Assembly: GCA_018136815.1 (NCBI GenBank)
Contig: CM030932.1
Span: forward strand, 2,316,234 to 2,380,233
Direction of reading: 5' to 3'
Source of the DNA: Isochrysis galbana
Taxonomy: Eukaryota; Haptophyta; Isochrysidales; Isochrysidaceae
DNA length: 64,000 nucleotides
Shown here: piece after piece, positions 52,941 through 63,914 of the stretch
Position numbering within the stretch: position 1 is the first letter of the stretch
Layout of the letters: each line of letters opens with the position of its first letter
Notes under the pieces: generated by a model
Told to the model about the DNA's origin: nothing
Database searches by the model: none
Seen by the model: the letters and a program-made list of their open reading frames with translations, nothing else
Position numbers and translations under genes: made by a program

Positions 52941-53315
52941 AGCGACGACTGTGCTCGGTGGGCCGCTGATGGTGAGTGCACGTCGAATCGGGACTTTATG
53001 GAGGTGCACTGTGCCGTCTCATGCGGTGTCTGCGCACTGGCGTGTACGGATCTCCATGACGACTGCCCCGGCTGGGCGCGCAAGAACCAGTGCAACGAGA
53101 ACCCGGGCTTCATTCTACCCCTTTGTGCACAGTCGTGTGGCGTGTGTGCCGATGGAGGAGCATGCATGGACTCAAACACCACGGCATGCTCCGTTTGGAA
53201 GCTTGATGGTTCGTGTGACAGCAACCCGGGATACATGATCAAGGCCCGTGAGCTCCCCTTCAGATATGGGCAGGAATACAACAATTATCTAGATATTACT
53301 GATAATACGGAATAG
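52941..53315 (+). CDS. ShKT-domain fragment
   Basis: Plus frame with three ShKT-type units spaced about 36 residues apart: DDCARWAADGECTSNRDFM ending VSCGVCA, DDCPGWARKNQCNENPGF ending AQSCGVCA, and SVWKLDGSCDSNPGY. ShKT units are extracellular disulfide-bonded modules, often attached to algal prolyl 4-hydroxylases and proteases. No signal peptide or catalytic domain is seen, so this is one exon or a relic of a larger gene. The first complete Met is inside unit one (52998). Confidence 0.55.
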   Translation, partial: SDDCARWAADGECTSNRDFMEVHCAVSCGVCALACTDLHDDCPGWARKNQCNENPGFILPLCAQSCGVCADGGACMDSNTTACSVWKLDGSCDSNPGYMIKARELPFRYGQEYNNYLDITDNTE

Positions 53316-54479
53316 TAGGCTGAGGATGATCGCTATTAGTATCTAATATATTAGCTGCGGACACTATTAGTATAGCTCTAATATATTAGCCCTGAAGCAA
53401 ACCTATTCACAGTCTTAGGCAGGTGACCCCCCCCCGGAGGTTTTTTATTGGGCAGCTCGCGCCACGGTCAAAAAATGCAGCCCGACCCTGACTAGCATTT
53501 TAACAGCCCCAGTTTGACTGGTGACCGCCCTACCGATATGAAGATGGGGGTGAGAACATATATAAACGCTTCTCGCCGGCCGCAGTGTGCAGTGTTCTCT
53601 GTTCCTGCGCTCCGCATCATCCTTGAGCTTGAGCAAATGTCGGTGGTTATGATTATGGGCAACGCATTGCGGGGAGATCTTCACTCGGGCCTTGGGTATT
53701 GGAACGAGGGTAGTATGAATTGTTCTCCTTCTACACTCGCAACAACAATCTACAAGAGGCTGGGTTGTCGGTCTATCAGGGCACTGGCAGAGCCGCAACA
53801 TAACCAGCAAAGCTTCGGCACATGTGTACGTTAGTTCGATCCAATGCGCAGGCAACCAGATGATCTCTAGCTCTAGATGGTAGAACGATTGATTGCGCAG
53901 CTTTGGCGCCTCAACGTCTCCAAGGATTGATCGTGGGCGTACCAAGCTGGAATGACCGCGCCATGGCCGACGCTAAAGTGAGTTGAGAACTTCCTTCTGA
54001 AGCCACTTTCCACCCCTAGCGCACACCGCAAGGGCACGGAGATGGTGGCTTAAGGCTGCGATTCTTTGAGGCGAAAACTGGTCAAAGGTTGCCATGCGAG
54101 TAGACGGCTCAATGGCCGCGGGTAAGTGCAGAACGATGCATGCATGAGCAAATGGAAGCCGTTGACGGCCGCCATTTCGAAAGGCATTCAAGTGCAAGGG
54201 TTTGCGGTGAGGAATGCCCTCTCTAAATGGGCGAAGGTTCCTCTCTCTACGGCAACGAGTGCTCGAGCACGACGAGTAAGGTCCTCGGGCAGAAGCGTGG
54301 CTCGCGACAGGTATGTTATGAAGACAAGAGACCTGGAAGACCGCCAACAAGCATTAGCTTCCATCGTAGATATCCAGGCGAGTTGCCATCGAGAAGACGA
54401 GCAATATCCCAATTGGAACGTTTGCATTGGCCGGGGAAGAATGTGAAATGGACTCCATCCTGACCAACTACCGTGGAGA
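53316..54479. other. Intergenic, possible exon remains
   Basis: A minus-strand stretch (54200-54330) reads ALVAVERGTFAHLERAFLTA and another (53976-54100) MATFDQFSPQRIAALSHHLR. Either could be an exon, but I cannot link them by splice phase or name a family. Confidence 0.25.
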
Positions 54480-57400
54480 CTACGACTTGCGCGCAGAGGA
54501 TCCAGGATTCATTCGCTCACGTAGGAAGTCCCTCAATTGCCGTGCATCACCCTGTGAAAGGAGTCGCGCATATTCGTCGCAAAATTCCGCAGAGCACTGG
54601 ATGGACGGCAGGTAGACGTCGTGCAAGTGCGATAGGAAGGGCGCGCCCAGTTTTGCTAACATCACGATCTGGAGTGAGGCGATCGCTTCCAAGAGTGCAA
54701 GCGCCGAAGCGTCCTGAAGATTGAAGTGGGGCTGCATAAGGGCGGTGAAGCATGCTGGAAGGATGCGGTCGCGGATGTAGCCGTCGAATGACTCATACTT
54801 GCCACCCAAGTACTCTACAATTTTTTCGAGCACTGAGAAACTCTGGCGCTGAAGGCTGAGGTCAGGTCCCTCCACACTGCTCTGGAGCAGGCGTGAGAGT
54901 GCGCCGTCCAGCAAATTCCAGTTATTGGAATCGCACATGACGGGAACGAGGTCGTTATGCGTGAGCGCATGGAGGAACGTGACATATGCTCGAAGCAACG
55001 TGCGACGCTCTCGCCCCTCCTCGGAGACAGGACCTCGCGCGTCCGAGCTGGCGGCCTCGGCGGCAAGGGCCGCCTCGAGTTTCGAGACGTGAGAGAAGAT
55101 GCCGGCTGTCATCGGCGCGATCACGGGCGAGATGGAGGACGCGATTGCAGACTTGAATTTGAGGACGAGCTGCACTAGCAGCGAGGCCACGTCAGCGGTG
55201 TCTTTGGCGTCGGCGGTGTGCAGTAGATGGGGTAGGGCAGGCTGTAGGTAGCCGAGAACATCGAGCGAGAAGGTTTCAACCATCCGATGGAGAAGCGTTA
55301 CGGTCTTGGCTCGAACATCCGAGAAAGCGCCGAAGGGACCGAGAGCACCCAGCGCGAGCTCCATCGCACGAGTGAAGGCGCCACGTGCACGAGAGTTCTC
55401 CAAGGAGGTGTAGCCCTTAGAGACGGCGGCCACCACGGAGATGCGGTGGGCGATCTCTGAGGCACGTGCCTCCAAGAAAGTTGCATCTGCTCCAGAAGGT
55501 GCACCGGCCTCGCTGAGCATCTGCAATTCGCCTATCGGAAGGGACAGCAGTTCTTCCAGCTTCGCAGCCGCACAATCGTCGCTAGCTAACCCGGAGCCCA
55601 AGAGTACGCCACACGTTTCGTACAAGAACAATTGTTCCGCCTCTCCTAGCCGCGGGCACTTACGGGCGCTGCCCCCAGCGCCGCTGCCGCCCACACCATG
55701 CACACTGGCGCTGTCCCTAGCGCCACCCCCATTGCTGTCACTGCGCGAGCTGAGGCGCGGTTGGGCGCTCAGAACCTCGAGGATCTGTGCCGCCGCCTCA
55801 ACCAATGCCATCGTAGGCGCCTTGAGCGTCTGCTTGACAAACCGGAGAAGAAGCGCGCACGAGCGGGAGCGAAGCCCCGCGTGGCGCGACCGGATTCCCC
55901 TCTCGTCGAGGAAGGCCCTCAGAGCGTCCGGCAGCGCAGCAGGCTGCTGCAAGAAGAAGCGGTAATACCGGACGACAATTTCAAAGAATAACATGACCAC
56001 AGCGTGATGGGGGTGCGAAGCAGCTGGCGAGGCCAGCAGAGCGAGCATCATCTGCTCGAATATGCCGTCCTTTTCGCGCACTATCCCATCCGGTAATCCC
56101 TCGCCCAACTGGTAGAGCAGCCAAAGCGCAACCTCCACATGCGACCATTGCGACGACTCGATGCTCTCAAGCATCGAGCGGAGCGTGGATTGGACGAAGC
56201 TCGACGCAAGAGCTGGATGCACCCGAGCTACCGAGCGGAAAAGCGTCGACATCTCACGGCGATAGTCCACGAACGCAGCGTCGTCATCATCGGGATCGCC
56301 GCCGCCCGTGCCATCTCTTCCACCAATGCCCGCGCTGGTCGCCAAGCCACCAATCATCCCACTCGAGCTCGTGTAGTCAAACGAGGTGAAGTCCTCGGGG
56401 TATACGGAGCGGCGCGCAAGGTGGAAAAGCAAGCTCTGTAGCTGATCCTCATGGAGCGCGAGACGCTCCGGCGTGGACTGGAGTTTCCGCAGCCGTCCCA
56501 GATACGCATGCAGAAAGGCCATGGTGCACATCGACACCTCTAGATCCTCAGAGGCGAAGGCGTGCAGCAGCAACGGCATCGAATTACGAAGCGCTCGGGC
56601 AGCCGTTTCGGCCGCTGCATCCTCGCCGCGCGTCGCCAGCCGGTCCCAGCAATCCAGCAGCTCGAGCGACGTGGCAGCCGCAAGGCCAGCAAACGCCTCG
56701 GACATGTCTATCCCGGATGCTCCCATCACGTCTTTTGCCGCCGCAAGCAGCTCGACCACTCGCAGCGAGCGCAAGTGCTCAAGCTTGGCCGCAGCATCCA
56801 TCCGCTTGACTACCACAGCACTTAAGCATGCACATGCGCCCTCGTGGAGCGGCTCGCGTTGCACAAACGCGAGAAAGAGCTCGAGGAAGCGCGGGTTGGC
56901 GAGCAGGTTGATGTCCACCCACACCGCAAAGTGCCGGACGACCTCGAGGCAGAGTGCGGCAATCGGCGGGTTTCGCTCGGCAAACTCCGTGAAGATTGTG
57001 TACCAAGCCTCGGCAATCTGGGGGATGCACTGGTCACGCATGCCATCCTTGATGCGCGCAGCCACCTGCGGCTGGAACGTGGACACTTCATTACTGACCA
57101 CCTCCTCGTGCACCGTCGAGAGCACGCGCAAGAAGAGGTCGACTGCGACCTCACCATTGCCGAGCGCGCCGAGCAACGTTGGGAACAACTCTGGCCACCG
57201 CTCTGGGTAGTCATTGCGCATGAGGGCAACGATCAGCTGCGCAAACTTGTTCTTGACGTAGACCGGCTCATCAGTCTGAGTTCCCCCCTTGCTCACCGCC
57301 CAGTCCAGCAGCGCCGAGCGCATCGAGCGCCGCTGCTCCTCAGGGAGAGCATCCCAGCGTCCTGGTGCGCAGACAGCGTCCACCATCGCCTGCAGGCACC

Positions 57401-57724
57401 AGAACTTGACACGGTCCTCGGTGGAGGCACGAAAGGCCTGGATGCAGAAGGTCCAAACCTCTGGTGACGCCTTGAGCGCGTCGAGAGACGCGTTCGCCTG
57501 GCTCCGCAGCTGCGGGTCCGCCTGAGGAACAGAGAGAGAGGGGGAGGAGGGGGAGGGGGGGTGACCGCTAGTCGTTGCTTTCTCTGTGTGCACGGGCGTG
57601 TGGGGCGTGCTGCGCGCGGGTATGGTGTGTGTACAGAAGGTGGCTCTATGCGACCCCCGACCCCCTTCACCCCCACCTGCACGTCGAAGCTAAGCAGGAC
57701 CGCCCGCGTGAAGTCGCTGAGCAT
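54480..57724 (-). CDS. XPOT: Exportin-T (tRNA nuclear export receptor)
   Basis: Ran-dependent importin-beta-type receptor that exports mature tRNA from the nucleus (XPOT, Los1, plant PAUSED). Two exons: 57724-57677 (MLSDFTRAVLLSFDVQ) and 57521-54480, joined in phase 0 across a 155-bp intron, giving 1029 aa; family about 960-1000. Diagnostic blocks: DRVKFWCLQAMVDAV, YVKNKFAQLIVALMRNDYPE (exportin-1-type domain), VDLFLRVLSTVHEEVVSNE, IKDGMRDQCIPQIAEAWYTI and LEVVRHFAVWVDINLLANPR. The rest is HEAT-like helical repeats to the C-terminus. A Gly/Ser-rich insert near 625-650 and another near 420 (with a DPDDDD run) are unusual loops. The upstream coding strand is GA-rich, unlike other genes here. 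Confidence 0.93.
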
Positions 57725-57729
57725 CGCGG

Positions 57730-58200
57730 ACGGACCGCGCGGCCCTCCCCCCCCCCCCCACCCCCTCGCGCCGCCGCCGCCGCGCGGCCCCCTCCCCCTC
57801 CCCCACCCCACCCCGCCGCCGCCGCTCCCCCTTTCTTTCCCCAACTCTCTGCCTCTCATTCCCTCCCCTCTTCTCCCCTCTCCCCTCTCACATAGTATAT
57901 CCTCTCCTTCTCCCCTCGCTCTCCCCTCGACCTCTTGGAGTACAATAATGTTTTGTATCCCTCATCTTCTACTGTTCTCGTCCTCTCTCTCCCCTCTCTC
58001 CCCTCTCCCCTCCTCTCCTCCCCTCTCTCCCTCAAGACGGAGAAGATCCTTCTTTCCCTCTCTCTCTCTCTCTCTTTCTCCCCCCCACCGCCTCCCTCCC
58101 CCCCCCCCACCCCTAGTTAGGGAGGGCCTTTTTCTTCTTCCCCTCTCCCTCATCGATGCCGCCCCGCGCCCTCTCTCCCCCCCTTGTCCAGTAGTCCCCG
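57730..58200 (+). repeat. Long CT/C-rich tract
   Basis: About 470 bp of CTCT, CCCT and C runs on the plus strand directly upstream of the exportin-T ATG (GA-rich on its coding strand). Long frames through it are artefacts of low complexity. Confidence 0.7.
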
Positions 58201-58329
58201 TAGCCGCGCCCTCCTCTCGCTTCCTAGACTCGAATGTAGTACTCCAAATAAAGAAATAAACTACCTATCCCCTACCCCGACCTGTCTTCTCCCATTTGAC
58301 CCTCTGCTTTACTCCTTAGAATAAAGTAG

Positions 58330-58372
58330 CCCCCCTTCCAAAAAAAAATTCTTGAAAAAGTCCGCTACGCTA
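58330..58372 (-). repeat. LINE 3'-end scrap
   Basis: A run of nine A followed by TTCTTGAAAAAGTCCGCTACG matches, on the minus strand, the CGTAGCGG...AAGA-T-run 3' ends at 11,382 and 11,977. Confidence 0.5.
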
Positions 58373-58386
58373 TTAGAGGGTTTTTG

Positions 58387-58450
58387 CAGCGACTCAACGG
58401 GGACTCAAGAGTGGCCGAGTCAACAGGCTTGATTCCCCGTTGAGTCGCTG
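58387..58450. repeat. Perfect 17-bp inverted repeat
   Basis: CAGCGACTCAACGGGGA at 58387-58403 and its exact complement at 58434-58450, with a 30-base loop holding two further GACTCAA/GAGTC motifs. TTTTTGCA and TGCAAAAG flank the pair. Possibly a folded transposon end or RNA structure. Confidence 0.7.
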
Positions 58451-58559
58451 TTGAGTCGCTCTTGCAAAAGACCAAATCAGACGGCGGAGACCCAACAGAG
58501 GGCTCCTTAACCCTCGTACATGCCTAGTCCTCCTGGAGGACGCTAATCGCTTCTCGAGT

Positions 58560-59175
58560 ATGTATGGCTATATTTGGAGCCCCTAGGGGTCTTTGGCGGG
58601 GCCCTTTGCCCTTTGAGACACATATGGGCCCCCTTGCGGGCTTGGGTAGAAGTACCAAGAATAAATTCGTCAATAATGCTTGGTTTTAGAAGCGCGGGAG
58701 AACGTTGCCACGAAATCGCGGGCGGGGTGGGGCGCGAGATCCGCTGAAGAAGGCCGAGCGAGTGTCAACTCAAAAGGGTTTGTGTGGGTACAGTCAGTGC
58801 TCTGTGGACAAGCCCAAGCGCCCCCAGCACAAGTGTTTGGCCTGTTGCCTGTTGTGGGGGGACGGGCGCCTTCTACCATATGCAGTGCTTTTTTGCGTGC
58901 CACCGGTGTCTAGTCGAGTAGTTTGTTTGGGGGTTTTCGCCGTTTTTTGGCGGTTTTCGCGTTTTCGTCGATTTCGCAGCTCTCAAATGTCACTATAACT
59001 TCATGCACATGTGCTTGGCTGCTTTGGGGGTTCTAATCTGCCTATGTACACATGGCCCGGCACAAAAATTCTGTCGTTTGAGCGCCCCGACCCGAATGCC
59101 AGCCCCCCCTTTTCGGGGTTTTAGGCATGTACTAGGGTTAACCAATCTCGCGCCGCCAGAGCGCGCTGGCCAGCG
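58560..59175. other. Intergenic, nothing recognised
   Basis: Left flank of the transposase gene. I found no terminal inverted repeat by eye and no supported gene. Confidence 0.35.
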
Positions 59176-60432
59176 ATGCCCACCCGGCCCTTCACGGCGC
59201 GAGAGCTGGAGGACTGCAGACTGGCCATATTTCTGGCGCTGGAGGAGCGGAGAGCCAGGGCGCGCAAGAGGGCTCGCGACGGGCCGGACGCCGCCACAGA
59301 TGACTTCTGGGAACTCGCCTTTATGGCGGTGGCAGCGGAGGTGCTCATGCGGACGACGCGGTCTCGCATAGGGCCCGAGCGCCCGAGCGGCTCTCCATCG
59401 CAAGGCTGGAGCGGGAGGCTGCAGCAGCAGGCGGCGGCGACGGCGTGCTCACGCGCGACGTCTACGCGCGATTTGACGTGCGCCTCGTCGACCTGCGACG
59501 CTTCGTGGACGCGTTGGACATGCCTCCAGGCATGCGGCATGCGTCTACGTGGTCGCCATGTGATGAGTGGCGAGGAAGCTGTTCTCATCACCCTACGCAG
59601 ATCTAAGCACGCAGGTGAATAGCCACGCTTGCGCCTGTGCACATGCGTGTCTGCCTTCCCATGTGCCCCCTTCCTTCTCACTCCGCGCCTCGTCTCCCAA
59701 TCCCGTGCTGCAGGTAGTGCGGCGGCACTCACATGGGAGTTGGGCCGCAGTGAAGCGGCCATCAGCGCAGCGCATGCTGCAGTGGTAGAGCACATTCACA
59801 CAAGGTTCCCCCATCTCCTAGATTCCCGTAGCTTTTCTGCGTTTGCCCCCCTCTTCCCAAGGTTTGCGGGCGCCTTTGTGGAAGCAGGGGTTCCATTGCC
59901 CAACCTTGTCGGCTTCATTGATGGGAAGTTGTGGAAGGTAGCCCGTCCCGTTCGAGCACAGTCTGTGTTGTACTCAGGACATAAAAGGTGCCATGGAGTC
60001 AAAATTCAAGGTGTTGTGTTTCCCAACGGCATCCAGCCTTGGCCGTACGGTCCTATCGATGGGTCGCGCCATGATTCTTTTGTGCTGCAGGCATCAGGAT
60101 TGATACCAGTCATGCACCGACTGTGCACCAGTGCTGGACGCACGTTTGTCTTGTTTGGCGACTCCGCTTTCCCAATGTCACCATACCTTTACCGCATGTA
60201 CCGTGGGAACATGCCTCCATGGCAGGCTTTCTTCAACAGAGTGTTGGCACCCCATCGCCATCGCGTCAGTGTAGAATGGGGTTTCGGGAAAATCGCCAAT
60301 TTATTTGTGGCCGTGGATGGATGTCGCACGTTCACAACAAGTGACTACTCCGCGATGTTGGTGCGTATCTGCGTGTGGCAAATGTACTTGCAAACATGCA
60401 CACCTGCTTGTACTTGTACGGGAGCATTGTAA
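59176..60432 (+). CDS. PIF/Harbinger-like DDE transposase
   Basis: Nuclease-type transposase of the DDE_4/HARBI1 group. Exon 2 (from 59714) keeps the catalytic core: GFIDGKLWKVARP with the first Asp, HGVKIQGVVFPNGI, GPIDGSRHDSFVL, FGDSAFPMSPYLYR with the second Asp, and VSVEWGFGKI with the Glu. Exon 1 starts MPTRPFTARELEDC and ends SGEEAVLITLRRSKHAG; a 99-bp intron (59615-59713) joins in phase. Between these, the family block DVYARFDVRLVDLRRFVDAL lies in another frame, so exon 1 needs two frame changes: either the copy is damaged or small introns exist. No partner Myb-like gene is adjacent. Either a decaying transposon or a domesticated gene. Confidence 0.75.
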
Positions 60433-60589
60433 ACTCGAAGTTCAAAGTGCACCCTCCCCCTTTGGAGCTGTTCATGGCAGGTGGTCCTTTCTAAAATCAT
60501 AGCCATGTCATGTTAATTTTGTGCTCATTTTGCGCCCTCCGCACACGCTTTTCGCTTTTCCTTCCGCATCCTATGAGAGAGCGTTCTCA
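60433..60589. other. 3' flank of the transposase gene
   Basis: Short spacer with no recognisable inverted repeat. Confidence 0.3.
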
Positions 60590-60935
60590 GCAGCCCCTCC
60601 GGCCCCCCTGGCCTCCCCGGTCCCCCTGGCCTCCCCGGCCCCCCCGGCCCCCCCCGGCCCCCCCGGCCCCCTGGCCCCTGGCCCCCCCCCCCTGGCCCCT
60701 GGCCCCCCTCCCCCCGGCCCCCCGGCCTCCCCGGCCCCCCCCGGCCCCCCTGGCCCCTGGCCCCCCCTCCGGCCCCCCGGCCCCCTGGCCCCTGCCCCCC
60801 CCCTGGCCCCTGGCCCCCCCCGGCCCCCCTGGCCCCCCCCCGGCCCCCCTGGCCTCCCCGGCCCCCCGGCCCCCCCGGCCCCCCTGCCCCCCCCCGGCCC
60901 CTCTGCCCCCCCCCCGGCCCCCGTGGCCTCCCCCC
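60590..60935. repeat. GGCCCCC/CCTGGCC satellite expansion
   Basis: About 345 bp of CCCCCGG, CCTGGCC and GGCCCCT units. On the minus strand it encodes a collagen-like Gly-rich frame, which I treat as non-coding. It abuts a SINE copy exactly where that copy's 5' third should be. Confidence 0.85.
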
Positions 60936-60936
60936 A

Positions 60937-61540
60937 CTGACAGGCTCGCCTGATTCGCCCATCCTGGCCCGGCGTGGCGAGCCCATTGCTCCAACCCCTC
61001 CTCCCCCCTGTTCGACAGGAAGACAGGTGCAGCGTGGGGGCCCCTGAGGCTCAGGAGCGCCAGCGAGGGAGAGGCAGGGGAGGCCAGGGCCCAGCCCCAG
61101 CCTCCTCTGCCCCCTCAGCTGGCCTCCATGAGCCTCTAGGGTCGCCAATGGGCAGCTGGAGGCCTGCCGCAGGCGCGCCATCGCGCGTGCCGCAGGAGAG
61201 GGGAGAGAGAGCGCGGAGAAGGGGGTGGGCGGAGCGGAGCTCCGCCCACCGAAAAATAGGTAAGTTCCGCACCTGTTTACAAGATAAGTCGGGACTGAGG
61301 TCGCCGCCCACTCGGAGACACAGGAGGAAGAGAGGGAACAGATCACCGGGGGGAGGCGCGGGCCACCGGACCATATCTAAGCCCTTCACCCCAATCCCCC
61401 TAGTAGTGCACGGGGGGAGCCGCCTGATGGCGGGGGGAGAAGGGCTAGGAGCGTGGGGGTGTAGAAAGTTTTCCTACATGAGTAGAAAGTAGAGGGTCCA
61501 CGGCTGCGTGCGCGGTGAGACTATTAAAAGGTTTATTGTT
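60937..61540 (+). repeat. SINE-like copy lacking its 5' part
   Basis: Matches the full copies from ACAGGCTCGCC onward to GCGCGGTGAGACTATTAAAAGG with a short T-rich tail. The 5' 150 or so bases are replaced by the GC-rich satellite. Confidence 0.8.
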
Positions 61541-61589
61541 TGCTATAGGAACACCCAATAACAGGTCTGCCCCAGCCCCAGCCCGCCCC

Positions 61590-61800
61590 TTACGCTTGGC
61601 CCGTCGTAGTGCACGCCCCCCCCCCCCCCATACCAATACCAAAGACAAAGGAATGAAGGGGGTAGTGGCTAAAGGGAGTGAGTGTTCTGCGGTATAGGCG
61701 ATGGCGTGAGTCGGTACTCGGTACCGTGAGTGCGTGGTGCGTGGTCCTTTGCCTTTGGTAGTAGCCTGAATCTTCGAATCTTCAAATTTTTTTAGTTTGT
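61590..61800 (+). repeat. LINE-family 3' UTR fragment with T tail
   Basis: CGTCGTAGTGCACG, C-run, ATACCAAAGACAAAGGAATG, and the end TAGCCTGAATCTTCGAATC, TTCAAATTTTTTT. This is the CTGAATCTTCAG-type 3' end seen at 31,040. Confidence 0.65.
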
Positions 61801-62049
61801 TTGTGCATTGGGACTTGGTGCGGTCATGTATATGTATGTCGTGGCTTGGCGTGCTAGTGTAAGTCTAGTGAGAGTAGAGGTACAGAGGTACTAACGCTCA
61901 AGAAAGTGTTTTTTAGTGTGAGCTATATCTATATGGCTATGTGCTATGTATGAGCCACGGGCTCAAGAACTATTTGACAACATCGAGAGCAAAACGATCG
62001 CCTGTGTGTTGCAAAGTGTGAGACACACACAACACATCTGAAGCGTGGG

Positions 62050-62095
62050 GTACAATAACCATAGCTGGCGCGAGAATATTAAAAGATTTTTTAAA
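62050..62095 (+). repeat. LINE/SINE 3'-end scrap
   Basis: GGCGCGAGAATATTAAAAGATTTTTT matches the shared LINE/SINE 3' end; nothing upstream is recognisable. Confidence 0.5.
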
Positions 62096-62543
62096 AGATG
62101 TTTGCTGCGCTCACACTCACTACACGTCCGCGCTTTTAGACACACGCACACGCACAACATCTCACGCACACACTCACGCTCTGTTGCTGCAGCAGAGCAA
62201 GGGGCCGCGATTGAAACTCTTAATAGAGAGAAGGCCGCAGTGCTTGCTATTCGTTCACCCAGAAGGCCATTTGGCGAGTGGCACAAAGGTTGCGTTGGTA
62301 ACCAACATGGTGTATTGGCGCCAAGCCAGCCCCTGCTGCGACTGCGCGCACGGCCTGATCAACGCACGCTCGAGTGCCACGCCACCACGGAACCTCGCCA
62401 TTTTTAACGCGATCCCTAGCGTAATGCTGGCGGATTTGGCCCCTCACCCCACTTCACCGAGGCAACGTGCAGTCCCTTCGCAGAGAGGTTCACAGGCCAG
62501 TAGCGGGCCCAAACCTGCCGCATCTGAGTGTATGAGATCACGT

Positions 62544-63149
62544 CTAGTGCGCCCCCTTGGTCTCGCCGGGAACCGGACCAGCATAGGTACCCGCTTCCCG
62601 CTGAGCGTCCCACTTCTCAATCTGCAAGGGGATAGGCAGACACGGGCAGGGCGAGTGGTTGTGGATTGGCCGCAACTGAACATGAAGCCATGCAATCCCA
62701 TTCATGATCGCAACAGCCCCAACTCTGAGCGCCCACTCGTGGTTCAGCCAAGCAACGGACGACCAGCAATCTACCCGATCGCCAGCGCATGCGACACCGA
62801 CATTTCACAAAGGCAAGTGCCACCTCAGGCAACTTTCTGGGCCAAGACTGCGCACCCAAGCATCAGGGCACATACTGTGAGCCCACTGTTTGAGCTTGGC
62901 GCACTGCGGCTCCTCCTCGCTAAAATCGTACTTGCACTGGTGGTAAGAGTTGTAGTACCTGCGTGACATCGCGTAGCAAGAGTCATCACAGATGGAGTAG
63001 CACTACAGTGATGCAGCCACAGAGGGACGTGATTGCGCTGTGGTTTGAAGCAAGAGGCTGGAAGCAGCTCACATGTAGCAGGCCTTCGCCTGGTTCTGGG
63101 TGGGCACACGCTTGTCGCGCGGCGCCGTCTCAAGCTTGAAATTCTCCAT
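62544..63149 (-). CDS. COX6B: Cytochrome c oxidase subunit 6b
   Basis: Intermembrane-space subunit of respiratory complex IV. Three exons join in frame: 63149-63073, 62958-62856 and 62621-62544, giving 85 aa (human 86). Family marks: KLETAPRDKRVPTQNQAKAC, a CX9C pair (Cys24, Cys34) and a CX10C pair (Cys45, Cys56) that form the twin disulfide fold, CPDAW, and the C-terminal IEKWDAQREAGTYAG. The exons are too short to stand out as ORFs, and longer frames on the opposite strand (62,184-62,966) are shadows. A purine-rich plus-strand tract near 63,350-63,410 is CT-rich on the coding strand. Confidence 0.93.
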
Positions 63150-63349
63150 TGGTTCCTGCGGAACCGCGGGTGGACGTGAGGAGGGCTGCCTTGTGTGCGC
63201 AGAGTGTCGACTGAGGCGGGCCAATGGAGGGGTGGGGGAGGCAGAGCTGGTTGATCGGCGTGAGGCGTCGGTGAGACGCGGCTAGTTGTTTGGCACACTC
63301 ATTGTCGCACCATACACCCGCGACGCGTGTAGGCAGAGTCAAACGGGTA

Positions 63350-63560
63350 AGGGGGTGAGGAAGGAGAGACCGAGAGGGGAAGGGGGGGGAAAAGGGTGGG
63401 GGGGGGGAGGCGCACCCCTCTCGAGCGACCAGCGCGACGGCTCCCCCCCCCCTCCCCCCCTCCCCCCCCCCTCCCCCCCTCTCCCCTTCCCCCCCCCCCC
63501 TCCCCCCCTCCCCCCTCCCCCCTCCCTCCCCCCCCCCTTCCCTTCCCTCCTCCGCCCCAG
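63350..63560. repeat. Low-complexity G/A then C/T runs
   Basis: G-rich (63354-63410) then C-rich (63440-63545) runs, upstream of COX6B. No gene. Confidence 0.7.
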
Positions 63561-63874
63561 GGGGTAGGGAAGGGGACGGCCATCACGGGCGGAGCTAAAA
63601 CAAAAACTCCCTGTTCTCTAACTTTAGAGGTCCAGCAGAACACTTGGAGAGACAAAGACAAAGACAAAGACAAAGCCGTCGAAAGCCACTGCGGAGGTTG
63701 AACGCCTCCGTCCGCTGCTTGTCGCCCCTTGTTCACGTTTCCGTGTGTGCGGCTTCTGTGGGGTACCTGGAGCCTGGCGGGCCTAGACTCATTATTTCGT
63801 GCTAGGCCATATGCCGCTCCACCCTCAGAAAACAAGGTGGCGAAAAGGGGATGGTGGCGGGTAAGCTTGAGCGC

Positions 63875-63911
<37 letters not shown>
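63875..63911. repeat. TG microsatellite
   Basis: About 18 uninterrupted TG units. The long minus-strand frame through it is not supported as a gene. Confidence 0.9.

Positions 63912-63914
<3 letters not shown>

Noticed and set aside
55441-57210. Several plus-strand frames up to 245 codons
   Set aside because: Antisense shadows of exportin-T.
60525-61346. 273-codon collagen-like frame on the minus strand
   Set aside because: Product of the GGCCCC satellite and the SINE repeat; no collagen gene context.
62184-62966. 260-codon plus-strand frame
   Set aside because: Lies opposite COX6B exons 2 and 3, which have clear family motifs and matching splice phases.
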